Shown here: positions 1-7,372 of the stretch, one piece after another
Layout of the letters: the number at the start of each line of letters is the position of its first letter
Position numbering within the stretch: the stretch's first letter is position 1
Assembly: GCA_035281645.1 (NCBI GenBank)
Contig: DATEDN010000021.1
Coordinates: 1-11,270 of the forward strand
Reading direction: 5' to 3'
Length of the DNA: 11,270 nt
Origin: JACCTH01 sp035281645
Lineage (GTDB): Bacteria > Actinomycetota > Acidimicrobiia > Spongiisociales > ZC4RG35
Notes under the pieces: model-generated
What the model was told of the DNA's origin: nothing
The model's database searches: none
What the model saw: the letters and a program-made list of their open reading frames with translations, nothing else
Made by a program: the position numbers and the translations under genes

Positions 1-139
1 CGAATCGACGTTGGTATTCGGCATCGGAGAATCGCTCATAGACCGCGTCGAAGTACCACGGCGAGTTGGTGACCCCGCCGAAGACCTCTGAGTGCATCCG
101 GCCTACTGCGTCTTTGAAGTCAATGTCACCAGGTCTCAT
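1..139 (-). CDS. N-terminal fragment of a possible M24-family (creatinase/prolidase-like) protein, cut by the window edge
   Basis: Reading the minus strand from the ATG at 139 gives 46 open codons running off the left edge, beginning MRPGDIDFKDAVGRMHSEVF. A GGAGGG ribosome binding site lies 4 bases upstream, complementary to 144-149. The visible end, YERFSDAEYQRRF, resembles the N-terminus of the M24 protein at 1229 (YPRFSKEELTSRR). In my recollection, M24 proteins often carry a RFSxxEYxRR-like stretch before their first domain. That similarity is the only basis for the family call, and the catalytic half lies outside the window. The gene follows the DHDPS-like gene on the same strand after 30 bases, so the two are probably co-transcribed. 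The gene is likely real given its binding site and open frame; its function is uncertain. Confidence 0.55.
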   Translation of the reverse strand, partial: MRPGDIDFKDAVGRMHSEVFGGVTNSPWYFDAVYERFSDAEYQRRF

Positions 140-169
140 GAATCCCTCCGTGTCGTAGTTGATCAATGA

Positions 170-1144
170 TCAGGAAACTGAGTCGAGGACGCCCAAGCCG
201 TCAAGGTCGGCACGCAACGCCTCCGTCTGACCTTCATTGAGCGGGATCAACGGCGGCCGCACCGGTCCCTGCGGCAAACCCATCAGAGCGAGCCACGTCT
301 TCAAGGCAGCGATAGGAATCGCCCCCTCGCCGCGAGCGAGCCAACTGTCTCGCATCCAGCGCTCGAACGCGTCCCGCTCCCGTCCGAGGGTATCGTGAAG
401 AGCCCAGGCCCCTGCCACATCTCCGCCATGGGCTTTGCGCGTGTAGTCGTAGATGGGGCGCTTGGCGGGAGTTTGATACATGGCCAGTGCCGGCGTCGAC
501 ATGAGCGATTGGAAGCCGTGATCGAGATGCAGCCCCAGCCAGTCGGCTTCGGAGGCATCACAAACGACCATCCTGTCACCGGCAAGTTCCTTGACGCGCA
601 GCAGGTGCTCTCTCGGCTTCGGATTCTTGATCCCGCACACCGTGTCGAGGTCGGCAAGCTCGGCGATGAGCTCGGGACTCAAGGCGTATCCCGAGTAGGA
701 GGTGTTGAAGAGGAAGAAGGGGACCGATGACTCTGCGGTCAAACGCCGGAACCAGTCACGCACGATGTCGTCGGACGGCTTGATCGGGAAGTAGGGATTT
801 ATGGCGATGACGAAATCGGCGCCGACCTCCTCGGCATGCCGGCTGAGTTGGGCCGCTTCCGAATAGGTGTGGTGACCGATGTGGGCCATCACCGGAACCC
901 GGCCGGCGGCGGCGTTGACCACCAGCTCGTGAACCTGGGCACGCTCTTCGACCGTCAGCGCCCAGAACTCGCCCATCACTCCCCCACAGAAGATGCCGTC
1001 GACCGCCAAACCCTCTATGTAGTAGTCCACCGACTTGCGAAGGGTCCCCTCATCGACTTCCCCGGCTGAGGTGAACGGAGTGGGGATGGCGATCCAGAGC
1101 CCCCTCACCTTCTCGAAGGCCATCTCTTTCGCCCTGGAAGTCAT
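170..1144 (-). CDS. DHDPS/N-acetylneuraminate lyase family protein with a non-canonical active site
   Basis: A 324-residue protein of the class I (Schiff-base) aldolase/dehydratase family that includes dihydrodipicolinate synthase (DHDPS). Family marks are an N-terminal GLWIAIPTPF strand, the CGGVMGE loop (53-59), INPYF (115-119), LFN (145-147) and the Schiff-base lysine K173 in GIKN. The GE of the usual GTTGE loop and the lysine are kept. Aligned to E. coli DapA, Thr44-Thr45 become V56-M57, Tyr107 becomes F119 and Tyr133 becomes F146, and Arg138 is not visible, so lysine-biosynthesis DapA is unlikely. A lyase, aldolase or dehydratase acting on a 2-oxo acid in the cytoplasm is my inference. 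The start is the ATG at 1144, because the GTG at 1153 lies inside the AGGAGG ribosome binding site. It is divergent from the M24 gene, with 84 bases between, and probably leads the operon containing the left-edge gene. Confidence 0.85.
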   Translation of the reverse strand: MTSRAKEMAFEKVRGLWIAIPTPFTSAGEVDEGTLRKSVDYYIEGLAVDGIFCGGVMGEFWALTVEERAQVHELVVNAAAGRVPVMAHIGHHTYSEAAQLSRHAEEVGADFVIAINPYFPIKPSDDIVRDWFRRLTAESSVPFFLFNTSYSGYALSPELIAELADLDTVCGIKNPKPREHLLRVKELAGDRMVVCDASEADWLGLHLDHGFQSLMSTPALAMYQTPAKRPIYDYTRKAHGGDVAGAWALHDTLGRERDAFERWMRDSWLARGEGAIPIAALKTWLALMGLPQGPVRPPLIPLNEGQTEALRADLDGLGVLDSVS

Positions 1145-1152
1145 GGCGGTCA

Positions 1153-1158
1153 CCTCCT
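1153..1158 (-). promoter_or_regulatory. ribosome binding site (AGGAGG) of the DHDPS-like gene
   Basis: The complement of 1153-1158 is a perfect AGGAGG, 8 bases before the ATG at 1144. It fixes the start: the GTG ending at 1153 overlaps the site and cannot be the initiator. Confidence 0.75.
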
Positions 1159-1228
1159 CGCGCTAACAGCCAGCGACATACCGACGGTAGCAGCACACAC
1201 GTTTGCGCATTCCGAAGCAATCGGGGAT

Positions 1229-2386
1229 ATGGTCGACCAAATGGACGATCTCTATCCGAGGTTCAGCAAGGAGGAACTGACCAGTCGGCGCCAGATGATC
1301 GTCGAGCTGATGGAGACCGCCGGCGTATCCCATCTCCTCGTCTACGGCGCCGAGCGGGTGGGATCGGCGATCCCCTGGCTGACCGAGTGGCCGGTCACCA
1401 CCGAAGCCGCCCTGTTGTTCACACCGGAGGAGACACCGCGGCTTTTCGTGCAGCATTACAACCATCTGCCCAATGCCCGGATCATCGCCTCCGACTGCGC
1501 AGTGGAATGGGGCGGGCCCTCCACCATCACCCAAATCGAAGAGCTACTGCGGGCCCGGGTCGGACCTGGTCAGCGGGTCGGAGTAGTGGGACCGCTGCGT
1601 CATCAAAGTAACTTGAAACTGGCGAGCGCGGTTGGGGAGTTGGTGGAGCTGGACGCGGAATACCAGCAACTGCGGCTTATCAAGTCGGAGGAGGAAATCG
1701 CCCGACTGGAAGTGGCAGCCCGTCTCTCGGATCAGGCGGTCGCAGCTCTCGTCGCCCAAGTCGAGGTCGGGATGGACGAACGCCATTTGGCGGCGATCGT
1801 CGAGTCTTCCTATTTGTCCGAGGGGGCCACCAACCACATCCACTATTTCGCCGTCACCTCGATGTCGGATCCCGACAAGTGCGTGCCGTCGCAGTTCCAG
1901 TCGACCCGGAAGCTGCAATCGGGTGACATCCTGTTCTGCGAGATCAGCGCTGCCTACTGGGGTTACGCCGCCCAGGTCCTGCGAACCTTCACTATTGCCG
2001 CCGACCCCACGCCTCTCTTCGTTGAACTTCACCGCGCCGCCGACACCGCCTTCGATGCCATCGCCGCCGTCATTCGACCCGGCGCCCATGCTGCCGAGCT
2101 CGTGGAGGCATCAGCGGTGATCGAAGCGATGGGTTTCACCATCTATGACGACCTAGTTCATGGCTATGGCGGCGGCTATCTGCCGCCGGTCCTCGGGACC
2201 AAAAGTCGCCCCAATCTGCCGATACCCGATCTGACCCTGAAAGAGGGGATGGCGTTGGTCATCCAGCCCAATGTGATTACCACCGACGAGCGGGCCGGGG
2301 TCCAAACGGGACATCTAGTGGCGGTTACCCACAGCGGGCATCGCTCGCTCCATAACTTCCCTCGGGGACTGGGCCGCATCGCCTGA
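1229..2386 (+). CDS. M24 'pita-bread' family protein (creatinase/Xaa-Pro peptidase-like) lacking most metal ligands
   Basis: A 385-residue protein with the two-domain layout of prolidases and creatinase: a creatinase-type N-terminal domain (about 10-145) and an M24 C-terminal domain (about 155-370). The M24 landmarks RKLQSGDIL (227-235), VLRTF (250-254), VHGYGGG (310-316) and GMALVIQP (340-347) are clear. M24 metallopeptidases use Asp, Asp, His, Glu, Glu; here these positions read E238, Q249, H311, Q346 and G361, so only the histidine is kept. The histidine equivalent to creatinase His232 appears to be S221. It is therefore unlikely to be a metal-dependent aminopeptidase or a standard creatinase; a metal-free hydrolase or a non-catalytic homologue is possible. 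No signal peptide is visible, so it is probably cytoplasmic. The ATG at 1229 has only a weak GGGG upstream, and the ATG at 1241 is an alternative. The transporter genes follow on the same strand after 116 bases. Confidence 0.85.
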   Translation: MVDQMDDLYPRFSKEELTSRRQMIVELMETAGVSHLLVYGAERVGSAIPWLTEWPVTTEAALLFTPEETPRLFVQHYNHLPNARIIASDCAVEWGGPSTITQIEELLRARVGPGQRVGVVGPLRHQSNLKLASAVGELVELDAEYQQLRLIKSEEEIARLEVAARLSDQAVAALVAQVEVGMDERHLAAIVESSYLSEGATNHIHYFAVTSMSDPDKCVPSQFQSTRKLQSGDILFCEISAAYWGYAAQVLRTFTIAADPTPLFVELHRAADTAFDAIAAVIRPGAHAAELVEASAVIEAMGFTIYDDLVHGYGGGYLPPVLGTKSRPNLPIPDLTLKEGMALVIQPNVITTDERAGVQTGHLVAVTHSGHRSLHNFPRGLGRIA

Positions 2387-2413
2387 TCGGGCCCAATCCG
2401 GCGTGGGGATCGG

Positions 2414-2442
2414 TTGCGGAGGACGGCGCCCCTGGTTAGCGT
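2414..2442 (+). promoter_or_regulatory. possible sigma70-type promoter for the ABC transporter genes
   Basis: TTGCGG (2414-2419) and TAGCGT (2437-2442) are separated by 17 bases in the 116-base gap between the M24 stop and the lipoprotein start, about 60 bases before the ATG. The match is partial in both hexamers, so this is only a candidate. The transporter could instead be read through from the M24 gene. Confidence 0.25.
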
Positions 2443-2490
2443 GCAAACGATTGGGCTGGCGATCGCGCCCGCTCGTCTGGAGACAATTTG

Positions 2491-2496
2491 AGGAGG
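2491..2496 (+). promoter_or_regulatory. ribosome binding site (AGGAGG) of the lipoprotein gene
   Basis: A perfect AGGAGG lies 6 bases before the ATG at 2503. It rules out the in-frame TTG at 2488, which directly abuts the site. Confidence 0.75.
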
Positions 2497-2502
2497 CCTC
2501 CC

Positions 2503-4194
2503 ATGGGACGAAAATCGTTTGCGGCGAGGATATTGCCCTTATGCGCTGTCCTCACGCTGGTTCTGGCGGCGTGCGCCACAGGCACTACCGACACGACATC
2601 GGATACTGCTACCACGGCGGCGGGCACCGGTGACGTGCCCAACCCCGATGTGCTAGTGGCCACGGTGAACGACGACGTCTTCAACCTTGACCCGGCGGCC
2701 GTCAATGGAAACGATGTTGGCATGGACGTCATCCTCAATGTCTACGACCGTCTGGTTTTCATCGACGCCGAGGACGGTTCGGTAATCCCCCAACTTTCGA
2801 CTGAGGTTCCCAGCCTGGAGAACGGGTTGGTCTCCGAGGACGGGCTCACCTATACCTTCCCGCTCCGGGAGGGTGTGGTTTTCTCCGACGGCACCGACAT
2901 GACCGCGGAGGACGTCAAGTATTCGTGGGATCGCGTCGTCGAAATGAACCTTCCCGAAGGCCAGGCGCCGCTCTTTGACAACGTGGCCGAAACCCGGGTG
3001 GTCGACGACTTGACCTTCGAGGTGACCCTGGAGGAGGTTGATGCCTCATTCCTTGCCTTCCTGGCTGCCCACCCGGTGGCATCGGTCGTCAGCCAAGAAG
3101 CGGTTGAGGCGAACGGTGGGGTGGTCGCCGGCCAGCCCAACGAATTCATGGCCCAGAACATGGTGGGGACCGGTCCTTACACCCTCGCCACGTGGGAACG
3201 CGGCGACCGCATGACCTTCGACATCAACCCCGACTACTGGGGTGAGCCGGCCCACCTGCCCGTGCGCTGGGAATTGATCGTCGACACGCCCGCCACCGGC
3301 TTGCAAGCGAGGGAATACGACATCGTCGACATCAGCCCGACGGACGTGCCCTCGATCGAGCCCATCGAACACGCGGTTGTCGACACCAGCATCCTCGACC
3401 TGCAGGTGCTGCAGATCGGCATGAACATGAACATCTGTGAGGGGTGCCTTCCGGAGGGCGACACCATCCCGCTCGACTTCTTCCAGGACGTGCGAGTGCG
3501 TCAAGCCTTCAACTACGCCTACAACTACCAGGGCATGATCGACGGGATCCTGGGCGGGCTCGGGGGTCGCAACAGCTTCATTCTTCCCGTCGAGATGTAC
3601 GGCTATGACCCCGAGGCACCCATCTACGAGACCGACCCGGCCCGAGCCGAGGAGCTCTTCCGTGAAGCCGGCTACTGGGATGAGGGATTCACCATCTCTA
3701 TCGCCAGCGACCAAACCCACGAGGGTTTCACGGGTGCAGCTCTGACGCTGAAAGACAGCATCGAGGCCCTCAACCCCAACTTCCACGTCAACGTGATGGC
3801 TGTGCCGGAGGCACAGTTCGACGAGATTCTGGCAACCGACCCGCTGCCGGTAGCGATGTGGTCCTATACCAGCTCGCAATACAGCACGCCGGACGCCTAT
3901 CTGTTTGACAGCGCAGTGTCAGACGGCAGGTACGGGGCGGTGAATAGCTTCGTCGACGGATACTCAGATCCGGAGGCGATAGACGCCCTCATCGCCTCGG
4001 CCCGCACCACCTTGGACGAAGAGGAGCGGCTGAGCATCCTCTCCGAGATCCAGAACGTGCTCTTCGAGGAGGCCATGTGGATCATGCCCGCCAACGAGGG
4101 GGCTCCTTCGGCTGCGGGAGAGTGGGTGAAGGGTCACGTCGAGAACCCGATGTGGGCTCGGCCCTCGCAGTACTGGGCGCTATACAGCAAATGA
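2503..4194 (+). CDS. ABC transporter substrate-binding lipoprotein, family 5 (oligopeptide/dipeptide/nickel type)
   Basis: A 563-residue extracytoplasmic solute-binding lipoprotein. The first 24 residues form a lipoprotein signal: basic start MGRKSF, a hydrophobic stretch, then the lipobox VLAAC with lipid-bearing C24. A Thr-rich linker (about 26-43) follows, as in many actinobacterial lipoproteins. Family 5 hallmarks are TYTFPLREGVVFSDG near 116-130, TAEDVKYSWDR near 134-144, GTGPY near 223-226, NPDYWG near 242-247 and DVRVRQAFNYAYN near 329-341. The length is typical of the family. Family 5 proteins bind di- and oligopeptides, nickel, opines and other small solutes; the ligand cannot be read from sequence. 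A CxxC pair (C312 and C315, in ICEGC) could form a surface disulfide. The gene heads a three-gene importer set, with the first permease starting 49 bases downstream. Confidence 0.93.
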   Translation: MGRKSFAARILPLCAVLTLVLAACATGTTDTTSDTATTAAGTGDVPNPDVLVATVNDDVFNLDPAAVNGNDVGMDVILNVYDRLVFIDAEDGSVIPQLSTEVPSLENGLVSEDGLTYTFPLREGVVFSDGTDMTAEDVKYSWDRVVEMNLPEGQAPLFDNVAETRVVDDLTFEVTLEEVDASFLAFLAAHPVASVVSQEAVEANGGVVAGQPNEFMAQNMVGTGPYTLATWERGDRMTFDINPDYWGEPAHLPVRWELIVDTPATGLQAREYDIVDISPTDVPSIEPIEHAVVDTSILDLQVLQIGMNMNICEGCLPEGDTIPLDFFQDVRVRQAFNYAYNYQGMIDGILGGLGGRNSFILPVEMYGYDPEAPIYETDPARAEELFREAGYWDEGFTISIASDQTHEGFTGAALTLKDSIEALNPNFHVNVMAVPEAQFDEILATDPLPVAMWSYTSSQYSTPDAYLFDSAVSDGRYGAVNSFVDGYSDPEAIDALIASARTTLDEEERLSILSEIQNVLFEEAMWIMPANEGAPSAAGEWVKGHVENPMWARPSQYWALYSK

Positions 4195-4243
4195 GATAAA
4201 TATCTTCAGATGATCGACGGAGGGGGGAAAGGAGAACTAAAGC

Positions 4244-5254
4244 GTGCATAGGTACATCGCACGCCGTCTGCTCGCTCTCCCCTTCGTCATCCTGGTCGTG
4301 AGCCTCCTGGTCTTCTCGATGACCCGGTTGGGAGGCACCACGATTGGCCCCTATCTCGAGCCGGGGATGACCGACGAGGAAATCGCCGCGCTCGAGGAGC
4401 GGTTCAACCTCGACGAGCCGGTACCCATGCAATACCTGGCCTGGCTTGGGGGGGTGGTTCGGGGAGAGCTCGGCTGGTCGGCGGTTGCTGTCTCACCGGT
4501 GGTAGACGTGTTCAAGTCCCGGATTCCGGCATCGTTCGAGCTGGGCGTGGCGGCCGCTTTGTGGGCAGTCACGCTGGGGATCGGGTTGGGCACTTTCTCG
4601 GCCAGACGTCGCAACAAGCTGTCCGATCAGCTCACGAGTATTTTCGCCGTTGGTGGGGCCAGCATGCCCACCTTCTGGTTGGGGATCGTCCTCCTCATCA
4701 TCTTCTGGTCCTATCTGGGCTGGTTCCCCCACGGAAGGTCCGATTTTCGGATCTGGGCCAGCATCCCCCATCCCACCAACTTCTACATCATCGATTCGAT
4801 CCTCGCCGGCAGCTGGGCCGGCCTCAAAGACGCGCTGTGGCATCTGGTCCTGCCGGCCCTCACCCTGGGATATGGGGCGGTCGGCATTGTCACCAGGATG
4901 ATGCGCTCTTCGCTCCTCGAGGAGATGGGCAAGGACTATGTGGACGCGGCACGGGCCCGTGGCCTCCCCGAGCGACTGGTGGTCCGTCGTCACGCCCGCC
5001 GCAACGCCTTCATCCCCACTGTCACGGTGATTGGTCTCTCGATCGGGATCATGTTCGAGGGAACGGTGGTAGTAGAGACGATTTTCGGCTGGCCCGGGCT
5101 CGGCAGTTGGATGGCCGACTCGGTCCTGAGCGGTGACCAGGCCACCACGCTCGCCTTCGTCATTTTCACCAGCATCCTCTTCCTCTGCATCAACCTCCTC
5201 GTCGATGTCACATACGGGTATCTCGACCGCCGGGTCGTGCTGAGGAAGACCTGA
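4244..5254 (+). CDS. ABC transporter permease, DppB/OppB type
   Basis: A 336-residue inner-membrane permease subunit. It opens with the typical RYIARRLLALPFVILVVSLL (3-22) first helix, then a periplasmic stretch with LEERFNLDEPVPMQY (50-64), which matches the DppB/OppB pattern. Further helices lie near 98-117, 138-160, 200-217, 258-280 and 300-322. The cytoplasmic EAA loop that docks on the ATPase is at about 232-254 (YVDAARARGLPERL), followed by RNAFIP. The start is GTG at 4244 with a GGAG site at 4231-4234, 9 bases away. It pairs with the second permease, which begins 2 bases after this stop, so the two are translationally coupled. The partner ATPases are not in the window. Confidence 0.93.
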   Translation: MHRYIARRLLALPFVILVVSLLVFSMTRLGGTTIGPYLEPGMTDEEIAALEERFNLDEPVPMQYLAWLGGVVRGELGWSAVAVSPVVDVFKSRIPASFELGVAAALWAVTLGIGLGTFSARRRNKLSDQLTSIFAVGGASMPTFWLGIVLLIIFWSYLGWFPHGRSDFRIWASIPHPTNFYIIDSILAGSWAGLKDALWHLVLPALTLGYGAVGIVTRMMRSSLLEEMGKDYVDAARARGLPERLVVRRHARRNAFIPTVTVIGLSIGIMFEGTVVVETIFGWPGLGSWMADSVLSGDQATTLAFVIFTSILFLCINLLVDVTYGYLDRRVVLRKT

Positions 5255-5256
5255 TC

Positions 5257-6186
5257 ATGTGGCTTCAGTCGGTTCGTACCGAGACGGCACCCCGGGTGCT
5301 CCGGGACACTCCCACCAGGGTCAAAGCCCGTCGACTGTGGGCAACCACCAGAGAGGTTTTCAGCCGTGGAAGTACGGCGTTTGGAGCCACCCTCATTGTG
5401 GTCATGCTGACGATGGCGATCTTCGCTCCCTTGATCGTGGACGTGAACCCCCGCGGCGCCTATCAGATGCCTCGGGACCTCTCCGCGGTTGCGGTCCCCC
5501 CGGGTACTGAAGGTCATCCTCTCGGAACGACCCGACTCGGTGGTGATGTCCTCTATGGCATCGTCTGGGGAGCGCGGCTCTCCCTGCAGCTCTCGCTCTA
5601 CGTGGTGGCCGGCGCTGTTCTGATGGGTTTGATCGTCGGCTGCACGGCCGGCATCGTGGGGGGCAAGGTCGACGCCTTTCTGATGAGGACGGTGGACGTT
5701 TTCCTCTCGATACCGACGTTGGTCTTCCCGTTGGCGATTGCGGCCATTCTGGGCCCGTCGTTCGTCAACATCGTTGTCGCCCTGGCCGCCATCATGTGGG
5801 CTCGATACGCCCGGATCATCCGCAGCCAGATCCTGCAGGTGCGGGAGGAAGACTATGTCGACGCGGCGCGAACCATCGGAGACTCGAAGTTCGGAATCAT
5901 CCGCAAAGACATCCTCCCCAATTCCTTCACCCCGGTGGCAGTCCAGGCCACCTTGGACATGGGCCACGCCGTGCTCTTGGGAGCGACCCTCGCCTTTATC
6001 GGGTTGGCTGTCGCCGGTCAGGCGGAATGGGGCACTTTGGTGAGCGAGGGCCAAGCCGACATCATCGCCGGCCGTTGGTGGACTTCCGCCTTCCCCGGCC
6101 TGATGGTGTTCCTGTGGGCGCTGTCGTTCAACCTGGTGGGCGACGGCCTCCGCGACGTCCTCGACCCCCGTACCGAACGGCGCTGA
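5257..6186 (+). CDS. ABC transporter permease, DppC/OppC type
   Basis: A 309-residue permease subunit and partner of the gene before it. It has a basic cytoplasmic N-terminus (1-40), a first helix near 42-61, and the DppC/OppC signature HPLGTTRLGGDVLYGIVWGA (87-106), where most homologues read LGRDVL. The EAA loop is at about 200-222 (YVDAARTIGDSKFGIIRKD). Helices lie near 113-133, 150-180, 224-250 and 270-292. The ATG follows the upstream stop after 2 bases, with GAGGA inside the end of the upstream gene as ribosome binding site. In many dpp/opp operons the two ATPase genes come next. Here the next gene is on the opposite strand and ends 2 bases beyond this stop, so the operon closes without them. 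Confidence 0.93.
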   Translation: MWLQSVRTETAPRVLRDTPTRVKARRLWATTREVFSRGSTAFGATLIVVMLTMAIFAPLIVDVNPRGAYQMPRDLSAVAVPPGTEGHPLGTTRLGGDVLYGIVWGARLSLQLSLYVVAGAVLMGLIVGCTAGIVGGKVDAFLMRTVDVFLSIPTLVFPLAIAAILGPSFVNIVVALAAIMWARYARIIRSQILQVREEDYVDAARTIGDSKFGIIRKDILPNSFTPVAVQATLDMGHAVLLGATLAFIGLAVAGQAEWGTLVSEGQADIIAGRWWTSAFPGLMVFLWALSFNLVGDGLRDVLDPRTERR

Positions 6187-6188
6187 GG

Positions 6189-7334
6189 CTACCGGTACTT
6201 GATGCCGGTGCCGGTGTTGAACACCAGAACCCGGTCCTCAGCTCCGATCCAACCCTGATCTCTGAGCATCCCCAGCGCGGCCCACGCCGCCCCCGCCTCC
6301 GGGCAAGCATCCACGCCCGTCGCTCGGGCCATCGCCGCCGCCGAGGGGACGATTGACTCTTCGGGGACCGCGACGGCGGTGCCCTTAGTCTGGCGCAGGG
6401 CCCGGAGACAAATAAAGCCGGCGATCGGGTTGGGGACTCGCAGTCCATATGCCTTGGTCTTGGCGTCGAGCCAGGGCTGCGTCCGTTCCCAACCATTTCG
6501 GTACCCCTCCACAATCGGCGCACACCCATCCGATTGCACCGCCACCAAGCGAGGACGGGCGGGGCCGATCCATCCCATGGTCTCCATCTCGTCGAAGGCC
6601 TTCCACATCCCTACAAGGCCGGTTCCGCCACCAGTGGGATAGACGATCACCTCAGGCAGATCTCCGCCGAATTGTTCCCAGATCTCGTAACCCATGGTCT
6701 TCTTGCCTTCGACCCGGAAGGGCTCTTTGAGCGTCGACAGATCGAAGTCGCCCGGAGAGCGGTTCTCGCCCAGCCAACGGCCCGAGTCGGAGATCGTCCC
6801 GGGGACGAGTTCCACCTGCGCCCCGTAGTGGCGGCATTCTTCGACGAATGCACGAGGCGTGTCCTCGGGCATGGCCACGAGCATCTCGACGCCAGCGGCG
6901 GCGCCATAGGCGGCGAGAGCACCCGCCGCGTTCCCGGCCGAAGGAGCAACAAGTCGTTTCACCCCCAAGGCGACGGCGGCTGAAACCGCCATCGACATCC
7001 CTCGGGCCTTGAAGGATCCAGTGGGATTCCGGGCCTCGTCCTTTACCCAGGTAGTCGCGTCAGCTCGCACCAGAGGAGTCCACCCTTCCGTCAAGCTGAT
7101 GGCCCCCTCGGGCTCGATCGGGAGCACCCCGCGGTACCTCCACAGCGACGAAACCGACCGGTCGATGATCAAGTCCGGATCTGTGCCTGGCTTTAACCCC
7201 ATGTTGACTTGCAAAGGCAGACCACATCTTTCGCAGGTGGAATGGAGCCGGCCCACTTGGTGAGAAGCCCCACAATCGAAACAGGTGAGCGATTCGAGGT
7301 TGGGGTTGAATGCGGCGCTCAGATGGTCAGGCAC
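6189..7334 (-). CDS. threonine-synthase-like PLP-dependent enzyme (fold type II) with N-terminal zinc ribbon
   Basis: A 381-residue pyridoxal-phosphate enzyme of the threonine synthase/threonine dehydratase superfamily. An N-terminal four-cysteine ribbon (C18-x2-C21, C34-x2-C37) is followed by the PLP lysine K109 in NPTGSFKARG (103-112), the SAGNAAGA loop (132-139), the phosphate-binding TGGGTG (234-239) and the C-terminal NTGTG (373-377). Threonine synthases usually read SFKDRG at the lysine; SFKARG here is closer to dehydratases, so the substrate is open. Threonine synthase, cysteate-synthase-like or an amino-acid ammonia-lyase are all possible. No other threonine-biosynthesis gene is nearby, which suggests a catabolic or specialised role (inference). 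The start is GTG at 7334 with no clear ribosome binding site. The gene is divergent from the MFS gene and convergent with the permease. Confidence 0.85.
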   Translation of the reverse strand: MPDHLSAAFNPNLESLTCFDCGASHQVGRLHSTCERCGLPLQVNMGLKPGTDPDLIIDRSVSSLWRYRGVLPIEPEGAISLTEGWTPLVRADATTWVKDEARNPTGSFKARGMSMAVSAAVALGVKRLVAPSAGNAAGALAAYGAAAGVEMLVAMPEDTPRAFVEECRHYGAQVELVPGTISDSGRWLGENRSPGDFDLSTLKEPFRVEGKKTMGYEIWEQFGGDLPEVIVYPTGGGTGLVGMWKAFDEMETMGWIGPARPRLVAVQSDGCAPIVEGYRNGWERTQPWLDAKTKAYGLRVPNPIAGFICLRALRQTKGTAVAVPEESIVPSAAAMARATGVDACPEAGAAWAALGMLRDQGWIGAEDRVLVFNTGTGIKYR

Positions 7335-7372
7335 AATCGTTCTATCAGGAGCCTCACTTTGGCAGATCGCCG

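Noticed and set aside
160..172. Two TGATCA palindromes separated by one base at the DHDPS-like stop
   Set aside because: Short, overlaps the stop codon and has no second copy that I can see; likely chance.
170..1144. Annotation as dapA of lysine biosynthesis
   Set aside because: The Thr-Tyr-Tyr catalytic relay of true DapA is replaced and no lysine-pathway genes are nearby.
2370..2395. Inverted repeat TGGGCC/GGCCCA around the M24 stop codon, considered as a terminator
   Set aside because: Only a 6-bp stem with a 14-base loop and no T-run after it; it mostly lies within the coding region.
3046..3879. 277-codon open frame antisense to the lipoprotein gene
   Set aside because: Val/Asp/His-rich shadow of a well-supported family 5 binding protein.
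4990..6054. 354-codon open frame antisense to the two permeases
   Set aside because: Low-complexity, Arg/Asp/His-rich translation with no domain; it is the complement of two clear permeases in GC-rich DNA.
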